From Acinetobacter tianfuensis (lineage in GTDB: Bacteria > Pseudomonadota > Gammaproteobacteria > Pseudomonadales > Moraxellaceae), in the NCBI RefSeq assembly GCF_003611465.1, contig NZ_RAXV01000029.1:1-49395 (forward strand): 49,395 nt of DNA, in the 5' to 3' direction. A program made the position numbers and the translations under genes. Every line of letters starts with the position of its first letter. Position 1 is the first letter of the stretch. The notes below the pieces were generated by a model, which did no database searches, was not told the origin of the DNA, and worked only from the letters and a program-made list of their open reading frames with translations. This document shows, piece after piece, positions 43,450-49,395 of the stretch.

Positions 43450-44828
43450 TGTTGAAACCGATTCGTTCGCTAGAACTCCGATTAACACTCTTGGTTACAG
43501 GGTGTGCTGCAATGGTCTTGTGCGGTGTAGCATTTATGACCTATCTGGGTATCAACCAGATTTTAATTGCTCAGCAAGATAGGGCTTTGATTGAGCGAAT
43601 TGAGCGACTGGAAATATTACTACAAGACAGTAGCAATATTGAACAGATTATCGCTCGCCCGAAGCTGTATCAAAACATGTTGGGAAATCAGGATAATTTG
43701 TTTTTATTGATTCAGGGTGATCAGGCGCTGATCAGCATTAATCCTCTTGGCATTCCTCTACCTGAATTTACCCATCAGCCCCAAATTCAATTCCAAGATT
43801 TATCGGCGCATGCTTATCCCACCCGCATTGCCTGGAAAACTATTCAAATTAATCGCCAGCCGTATCTGTTAATTGCAGGCAAACAGTGGTCTGAACGTTT
43901 AGGCATCATTGCACCTTTTCAAAAGAGCCTTGTCATTTATGTTTTCACAGGTATCTTGGCGATTTTCATCCTTTGTGCTATTGCTAGCCATCTGGGATTA
44001 AAAGTATTAAGAACCCTGCGAGAACAAACCCATGCGATAAATATTCAGCAACTTGAACAGCGACTCAATCTGCCCTATCCCCCTCAAGAGATTGCACAAC
44101 TAGCCTCCGATATCAATGCCATGCTCGACCGTATTGAGCTGGGATATAGCCAGCTGAATCGTTTTTCAGAAGACATTGCGCATGAATTTAGAACACCATT
44201 GAATAATTTAATAGGACAAACCGAAATTTTACTCATGAGTGAACGCAGTCCCGTACAATATCAGGAAGTGCTGATTTCCAACCTAGAGGACTATCAACGC
44301 TTAAAAAGAATGATTGACAGCATGTTATTTCTGGCACGTGCAGATGCGCAGAAGGTTTGCTTAAACAGACAAAAAATCCAACTTCAATCCTTTATAGAAA
44401 ATATCTTCAGCATTTTTGAGTATCAAGCCGAAGAACAACACTGCAATTTTGTTTTAAAGCTTGAGGCAACTGAGCTATTGGCAGATCCAGAACAGTTACA
44501 ACAAGCTCTGTATAATCTGCTCTCCAATGCCCTGATTCATGGCGGCAAGCGCCGGACTATTTATGTGCATAGCTATCGAAAGATCATCAACAAACTGCCT
44601 ATGATTGCGCTATCGGTCGTGACCAGTGGTTTAGAAATTGCCCCGGAACATTTGCCGCATATCTTTGAGCGATTTTATCAATGCAGTTCCAGTAGACAAA
44701 GTTATCATCAAACAGGTGGTTTGGGACTATCCATTGTGGCATCTATTATGACGCTTCATCAAGGGATGTATCAGGCGATTAATAGCGCAGAAGGTATATG
44801 CTTTGAACTGCTTTTCCCAGATACGTGA
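43449..44828 (+). CDS. Heavy-metal-type sensor histidine kinase
   Basis: A 459-residue kinase: TM segments at about residues 12-34 and 160-182, periplasmic domain between, HAMP-like region, H245 in EDIAHEFRTPLNNL and a C-terminal ATPase with NLLSNALIHGG and the G box GGLGLSIVASI. The D-x-G-x-G box is degenerate (VVTSGLEIAPEHLPHIFERF), so catalytic activity could be reduced. Partner of the regulator upstream. Confidence 0.88.
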   Translation: MLKPIRSLELRLTLLVTGCAAMVLCGVAFMTYLGINQILIAQQDRALIERIERLEILLQDSSNIEQIIARPKLYQNMLGNQDNLFLLIQGDQALISINPLGIPLPEFTHQPQIQFQDLSAHAYPTRIAWKTIQINRQPYLLIAGKQWSERLGIIAPFQKSLVIYVFTGILAIFILCAIASHLGLKVLRTLREQTHAINIQQLEQRLNLPYPPQEIAQLASDINAMLDRIELGYSQLNRFSEDIAHEFRTPLNNLIGQTEILLMSERSPVQYQEVLISNLEDYQRLKRMIDSMLFLARADAQKVCLNRQKIQLQSFIENIFSIFEYQAEEQHCNFVLKLEATELLADPEQLQQALYNLLSNALIHGGKRRTIYVHSYRKIINKLPMIALSVVTSGLEIAPEHLPHIFERFYQCSSSRQSYHQTGGLGLSIVASIMTLHQGMYQAINSAEGICFELLFPDT

Positions 44829-44851
44829 TTCACATTCACACTGAGCTTATA

Positions 44852-45556
44852 TCATTTTTTGGAATCACTCTGAATTCTCCCATCCACCAAATTAATGGTT
44901 CGATCACAGGTTGCCGATAATCTAGGATCATGAGTCACCAATAATACTGCACAGCCATGTTCGCGATGAACTTTACGAAATAATTCAAACATTTCCGCAG
45001 CAGTTTGAGTATCAAGATTACCTGTCGGTTCATCAGCCAACAATAGTGCAGGCTGAGTAATCAGTGCACGTGCAATCGCTATGCGTTGCTGTTGCCCTCC
45101 AGAAAGCTCATTGGGTTTACGGTCAGCGAACTTATCTAACCCTACAGCGGCCAATAATTCATGGGCATATTGCAACGCAGATTGATCTGGCTTACCTTGC
45201 TTCAGCATTAATGGCATAAGCACATTATTTAAGGCAGTAAAGGCCTGTATAAGATGATGAAATTGAAACACAAAACCTATACTGTTGCCACGTAATGCTG
45301 TCCGAGCCATATCATCCATACGACTTGTTGCCTGACCCAACAAGTACAACTCACCACAGCTAGGCTGATCTAATAAGCCAAGAATATTCAGTAAAGTACT
45401 TTTGCCTGAACCAGAAGGACCAATTAATGCAGCAAAGTCATTCCGTTGAATACACAGATCAATCCCATGTAATACCTCCACTTCATTAGGTTGCCCAACA
45501 TTATAGGACTTTCGCAATGCTTCTAAACGTAGTACTTCCTCAGATGAATCAGACAT
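44852..45556 (-). CDS. ABC transporter ATPase, MacB/LolD-type
   Basis: A 234-residue ATPase with Walker A GPSGSGKST, the signature LSGGQQQRIAIARAL, Walker B LLADEPTGNLD and the switch His in VTHD. The sequence type matches MacB/LolD (mechanotransmission) exporters. Last gene of an adaptor-permease-ATPase operon; its start overlaps the permease by 8 nt. The kinase gene ending at 44828 is convergent. Confidence 0.92.
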   Translation of the reverse strand: MSDSSEEVLRLEALRKSYNVGQPNEVEVLHGIDLCIQRNDFAALIGPSGSGKSTLLNILGLLDQPSCGELYLLGQATSRMDDMARTALRGNSIGFVFQFHHLIQAFTALNNVLMPLMLKQGKPDQSALQYAHELLAAVGLDKFADRKPNELSGGQQQRIAIARALITQPALLLADEPTGNLDTQTAAEMFELFRKVHREHGCAVLLVTHDPRLSATCDRTINLVDGRIQSDSKK

Positions 45557-46772
45557 GACGAATTGCCTCCACAGGATCGAGTGCAGCAGCCCGACGGGAT
45601 GGTATTGCAGCAGCCAAAACTCCCGTTAAAGTCGCCAAGAATAATGCTGACAAGATAAGCTTGATTGAAATCGAAATATAAAACAAGCCGGGACCAAACT
45701 GATTAAATCCCCAAATTAGACAATAACTGACAACACTACCAAGCATCGAACCAAGCAGACCAAAAATTGCTCCCTGAAATAAGAAAACTCTTAAAATTTG
45801 CGTTTGTGTAGCCCCAGTTGCACGTAAAATACCGATTTCCCGAGTCCGTTGCACCACACTCACCGACATCACACTGGCAATTCCAAAAGCGACTGAAATC
45901 CCTACAAAAACAATAATCATGTTGGTCGAAAGACTTTGAGCGGTAATCGCATTCATTAATTGAGCATTGGTTTCAATCCAGCTTTCTGCTTTTAATCCAG
46001 CCAGGCGTCCAACTTGTGAGGCAATTTGCTCCGCCTGAAAAATATCTTGGATCGTCAGATCAATCACTGTGACCCCACCAGGCAAATTAAGTAAAGATTG
46101 CGCCTGTTTCAAATCCAGATAGACATAGCGCGCATCCAATTCACGCACGCCCAGTTCAAATATTCCAGAGATATTCACCACTGCATTTTTCTGTTGCCCA
46201 GTATCTAATCTTAATTTGCTCCCGACTTGCACACCCAAATCTTTGGCTAATTGACGCCCAATTAATACATTATCCGCACTGACCCGTAATTCACCACTCA
46301 CCATATATTGCTTTAACGGAATAATCTGTTGATAACGTTCAAGGTTGATACCAACCAATGCAACAGATTGAATTGCATCTCCGCGCTGTACAAATGCAGG
46401 ACCAGAGACCACAGGAGAAACCGCAGTCAACACCGGTAAATGATCTAAAGTCCCAGTAATCTGCTGCCAATTATTAATAGAACGTAAGCGTTGTGCACGC
46501 TGATCTTCTAGTAACAACTGAAGTGTTCCTGCTGCTGGTGGCACAATATGATTCACCTCATCTGGTGAGAGCAAACGAATATGCGCTTGTGTCCCTAAAG
46601 TCCTTTCTACAATATTCGATTGTAAACCCTGAATTAAGGCGCTAATGAACACAATGACCGCTACCCCCACCGCGACGCCAATGGTAATCATCATCGACTG
46701 TGTGCGACCCTCTCGCAAAAAACTGATTGCGATGGTCCACTCGGTCCAAAGTCGCCTAAAAAAGTTTTTCAA
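45549..46772 (-). CDS. FtsX/MacB-type ABC permease
   Basis: A 407-residue membrane protein with the four-helix layout of the MacB/DevC family: one helix near residues 30-52, a large periplasmic domain (about 55-275), then three helices near 282-304, 330-352 and 372-394, with the coupling motif ERTREIGILRATGA-like (RTREIGILRATGA). Four-nt overlap with the adaptor gene upstream. With its partners it probably exports a hydrophobic molecule, lipid or peptide across the envelope. Confidence 0.9.
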   Translation of the reverse strand: MKNFFRRLWTEWTIAISFLREGRTQSMMITIGVAVGVAVIVFISALIQGLQSNIVERTLGTQAHIRLLSPDEVNHIVPPAAGTLQLLLEDQRAQRLRSINNWQQITGTLDHLPVLTAVSPVVSGPAFVQRGDAIQSVALVGINLERYQQIIPLKQYMVSGELRVSADNVLIGRQLAKDLGVQVGSKLRLDTGQQKNAVVNISGIFELGVRELDARYVYLDLKQAQSLLNLPGGVTVIDLTIQDIFQAEQIASQVGRLAGLKAESWIETNAQLMNAITAQSLSTNMIIVFVGISVAFGIASVMSVSVVQRTREIGILRATGATQTQILRVFLFQGAIFGLLGSMLGSVVSYCLIWGFNQFGPGLFYISISIKLILSALFLATLTGVLAAAIPSRRAAALDPVEAIRHV

Positions 46773-48001
46773 TCGAATTTCACCGGTAATTCATTTTTGC
46801 TATTTTTCTGATCCGTTTGACTCTGGAAAACACGTTTAGTTTTCTCTATTCGGACACGAGTTCCATCTTTAAGCACTGATTCTGCATCGGTAAGGACGTG
46901 ATCACCTTCTTTCACTCCAGCTACAACTTCAGACATAACCAAACCACGTAAACCCAGTGTGATAGGATGACGTTGAATTTTTCTATCTCTTACTAAAATA
47001 ACCATAGCCTTGTTGCCACTTATACTGCTTAAAGCATCATTTGGAATGACCAAGGTTCGCTCGCGCTTGTTGGTTTCAACATTTACCGATACCGTCATGT
47101 CTTGACGCAGAAAACCTGGGACTGGATCAACTGTTAATCGGACGTCTACTGTGCCACGTTGAGCATCAATACTTGGAGCAATAAAATTAATATGGGCAGG
47201 AAAAGATTGATTTGGATAGGCATCTGCAATCACTGCGGCTTTTTGTTGTAAAGCCAGCAGTGGTAAATTTCGTTCATCAAATGGCACTCGTATTTCAGTC
47301 GCACCATCCAGTGCAATAGTGAAGAGAGTCTGACTCGGTTGTACCAGATCCCCTGGCTCAACATTACGCGTTAAAATAATACCTGAAACTTCTGCACGAA
47401 TTTTGGTCTTGGCAAGTTGCGCTTGTAGTGCAGCGAGTCGTTCGCGTAATTTTGTCTCTTCAACTTTATTTGGGGCAAGTGAAGCAACTTTTAATCGAGC
47501 TGATTCCAAATTATTACGGGCGAGTCTTTCTGCCTCTATCGATTTCTCCCTTTCCTCTGCTGATAATATTCCTGATTCGGTATTTCGTCTGCGTAACGCC
47601 TCTCTTTGAGCCTGTTCTAATTGTACTTTGGCATTCGCTAAATCAACTTCTGCTTGCGGGCGTCTAGTGGTTTCGAGTTCTTTTAATTCAGCTTCTGCCT
47701 GCCGCACTTGCGCTGAAATTTCATCAGATTTCAGTACTAAAAGAATATCCCCTCGAGAGACCCGATCTCCCTCTTGAACCAATCGCTCAAGAACAACCCC
47801 TGTAATTTCACTACCAATCTGAGTCCGAGATACTTTCTCTACCCGTCCTGAAGCGACAACTGTTTGAATCAATGGACTAGATACGACTTCATAACTAGGC
47901 AGCAATGGTCCTTGCCACCAGCGATATGTAGCAAAACTGACGAGCAAAACCAGTAGTATAATCATGATCCAAGGCTTATAGCGAATAACAAGCAATTCCA
48001 T
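46769..48001 (-). CDS. MacA-like periplasmic adaptor (membrane fusion) protein
   Basis: A 410-residue adaptor with one N-terminal TM anchor (residues 12-28), lipoyl-type half-motifs (TEITGVVLERLVQEGDRVSRGDIL-like; ISGVILTRNVEPGDLVQPS) and a central coiled-coil hairpin of about 90 residues rich in Glu, Ala and Arg. It links the permease below to an outer-membrane channel, which is not encoded here. The substrate is unknown. A CAAA repeat lies 164 nt upstream. Confidence 0.9.
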   Translation of the reverse strand: MELLVIRYKPWIMIILLVLLVSFATYRWWQGPLLPSYEVVSSPLIQTVVASGRVEKVSRTQIGSEITGVVLERLVQEGDRVSRGDILLVLKSDEISAQVRQAEAELKELETTRRPQAEVDLANAKVQLEQAQREALRRRNTESGILSAEEREKSIEAERLARNNLESARLKVASLAPNKVEETKLRERLAALQAQLAKTKIRAEVSGIILTRNVEPGDLVQPSQTLFTIALDGATEIRVPFDERNLPLLALQQKAAVIADAYPNQSFPAHINFIAPSIDAQRGTVDVRLTVDPVPGFLRQDMTVSVNVETNKRERTLVIPNDALSSISGNKAMVILVRDRKIQRHPITLGLRGLVMSEVVAGVKEGDHVLTDAESVLKDGTRVRIEKTKRVFQSQTDQKNSKNELPVKFD

Positions 48002-48589
48002 TCTCCAAGCCAGATTAAAGAAAAGTTTTTGAATCGAATAATTAATGTCTAGTTAAATATATATGAAAATTTAGTTACAACACACCAAATTAAAAAAGCA
48101 CACCATTTTTATTAAATTAATTTCTCTTACTGTTATAATTTTTTCATAATATTGATTAAAAAAACAAACAAACAAACAAACAAACAAACAAACAAACAAA
48201 CAAAAATAAACCTATATTTTCATATATTTCAAAATCTTATATGAAATAATAACACGTTTTAGACTTTAACATTCCAGCTATCAATAACGTAATACATAGC
48301 CATATTTAGTAAAGTAGCTGTGATGGCGTCAATTGAACTCAACTCCCAAGCTATTGATTTAGTGAACCATAAAGCCAATAGCATTTTTCCTGTACCCATT
48401 TTTTACCCAAATTAGATTTAGTGCATTGAATCACAAAATTTATTTTGTTCAAATCCATTAACAGGATTTGAAATGGTGTCCCGATTTTAACACGTACGCA
48501 TTCAATATTAAAAGATATGTTATAACATTACTTTTTTATATTTGTTTTTTTCATGTATCATTCAAGAGTACAACTTCAGGGTGAAAGTT
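48002..48589. other. Intergenic with tetranucleotide repeat, no gene seen
   Basis: AT-rich divergent region between the adaptor gene (-) and the Fic gene (+). Apart from the CAAA tract I see no gene or RNA. Short coding-like pieces near 48290-48480 have stops in all frames. Confidence 0.55.
48165..48204. repeat. Perfect (CAAA)10 microsatellite
   Basis: Ten uninterrupted copies of CAAA (48165-48204), preceded by seven A. It lies 164 nt upstream of the adaptor start and 385 nt upstream of the Fic start. Confidence 0.97.
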
Positions 48590-49321
48590 ATGTTTGACAA
48601 TATAGATGCCTTAAAAACAAAATTAGATCAGCATCGTCCTCTTTCTCCTGCAATTGTAAAAAATCTACAAGAAGATCTTATTGTTCGCTGGACATATCAT
48701 TCAAATGCAATTGAAGGCAATACACTGACATTGCTAGAAACAAAAGTGGTTTTGGAAGGCATTACCGTTGGTGGAAAAGCATTACGAGAACATTTCGAGG
48801 CAATTAACCATAGAAATGCGATCTATTATGTTGAAGATATTATTCGTAAAGAAGAACCTTTTTCTGAATGGCAGATTCGTAATATCCATCAACTCATTCT
48901 AAAAAATATCGATGATGACAATGCAGGACGTTATCGCCAACAAAACGTGTTGATTTCAGGTGCTACGACTAACCCACCCGACTATACACTGTTGAATGAT
49001 AAAATGGCTCAGCTTGTCGATTGGTACAATACTGAGGCACATAAGCTACATCCTATTGAACGTGCAGCTAAAGTACATGCAGACTTTGTAGGCATTCATC
49101 CATTTATTGATGGGAATGGTCGTACATCACGCTTATTGATGAATCTCGAATTACTTAAAGCTGGATATCCGCCTTGTGTGATTACAGTAGAAAATCGTTT
49201 GGCTTACTATGAAGCTTTAGATCAATGGATGGCTTATGGTAAAACTGAAGCATTTATCCAATTAGTTTCTGAGGCTGTGCTTGATGGATTTAAACCATAT
49301 CAAGTTGTATTGGGGATTTAA
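48590..49321 (+). CDS. Class II Fic-domain protein
   Basis: A 243-residue Fic enzyme that would transfer AMP (or another nucleotide moiety) to a protein hydroxyl. The catalytic motif HPFIDGNGRTSR starts at H170. The auto-inhibitory motif S38-N-A-I-E42-G (S/TxxxEG/N) is in the N-terminal helix, which makes it class II. The C-terminal GYPPCVI and [14 protein letters not shown] segments resemble the Fic DUF4172-type proteins. ATG 48590 has AGGGTG upstream; the reading from 48542 is longer but unlikely. No antitoxin gene is adjacent. A decayed copy lies at 21491-21902. Confidence 0.9.
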   Translation: MFDNIDALKTKLDQHRPLSPAIVKNLQEDLIVRWTYHSNAIEGNTLTLLETKVVLEGITVGGKALREHFEAINHRNAIYYVEDIIRKEEPFSEWQIRNIHQLILKNIDDDNAGRYRQQNVLISGATTNPPDYTLLNDKMAQLVDWYNTEAHKLHPIERAAKVHADFVGIHPFIDGNGRTSRLLMNLELLKAGYPPCVITVENRLAYYEALDQWMAYGKTEAFIQLVSEAVLDGFKPYQVVLGI

Positions 49322-49395
49322 GTATATCTACTAGGCCTCTACTTGAAACTTCAATTATTTTTAGGGGGTATTACCCTACAGAACAATGAAATAAA

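Noticed and set aside
48440..48500. Possible tRNA 3' end (AACAGGATTTGAAATGGTGTCCC) near the Fic gene
   Set aside because: T-arm and acceptor parts are in the wrong order and no anticodon arm or cloverleaf can be drawn.

Overview
The window looks like a chromosomal stretch of an Acinetobacter species. The reasons are a mdcLMACDEGBH malonate decarboxylase operon in the order described for A. calcoaceticus with a GntR-type mdcY beside it, the SHMT and Rnk sequences, very Gln-rich proteins, an AT-leaning base composition and Acinetobacter-type IS5-family remnants. No rRNA, tRNA or CRISPR array was found.

Layout. 1-3.1 kb: a three-gene minus-strand operon of a membrane protein, a TelA-family protein and a coiled-coil partner. 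3.3-9.3 kb: rnk, glyA, a degraded gene, an ExoX-like DEDDh exonuclease, small hypotheticals and a hexapeptide acetyltransferase. 9.4-12 kb: a LysR regulator divergent from a YnfM-like MFS transporter, plus a gamma-glutamylcyclotransferase-like gene. 12.1-20.2 kb: the full malonate utilisation operon (transporter mdcLM, enzyme subunits mdcACDE, cofactor genes mdcGB, malonyl loading mdcH), with divergent mdcY and a perfect ATTGTATACAAT operator between them. 20.2-23.1 kb: an insertion-sequence graveyard with a transposase remnant starting right at the mdcY stop, a decayed Fic gene and an IS5-family element whose transposase has a stop and a frame break. 23.2-27 kb: an AT-rich block with a stand-alone ribA and trpBA divergent from a TrpI-like LysR gene.

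27.1-41.6 kb: a lipid-modification and light/oxidative-stress island. An NTF2-like lipoprotein, a chalcone-isomerase-like protein and a response regulator (+) run tail-to-tail into a seven-gene minus-strand operon: desaturase, FAD oxidoreductase, DUF1365, CFA synthase, DUF1295, a second CFA-like methyltransferase and the histidine kinase. A lipocalin, a cold-shock operon with two small proteins, nudC and an FeS-type photolyase with DUF2256 and DUF2805 partners follow. 41.7-44.8 kb: a periplasmic HIU hydrolase and HbpS-like protein, divergent from a heavy-metal-type two-component system, with an HprR/CusR-like box between them. 44.8-48 kb: a MacA-like adaptor, FtsX-type permease and ATPase. 48.6-49.3 kb: an intact class II Fic protein, the paralogue of the pseudogene 27 kb away.

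The most interesting points are the two-component system split between convergent operons in the lipid/photolyase island, the 8-bp tandem repeat in front of the photolyase, a strong intrinsic terminator just upstream of nudC, two paralogous 65-75 residue proteins, and the HprR-like box at hiuH. Functions are read from sequence motifs and family knowledge; no database search was run.
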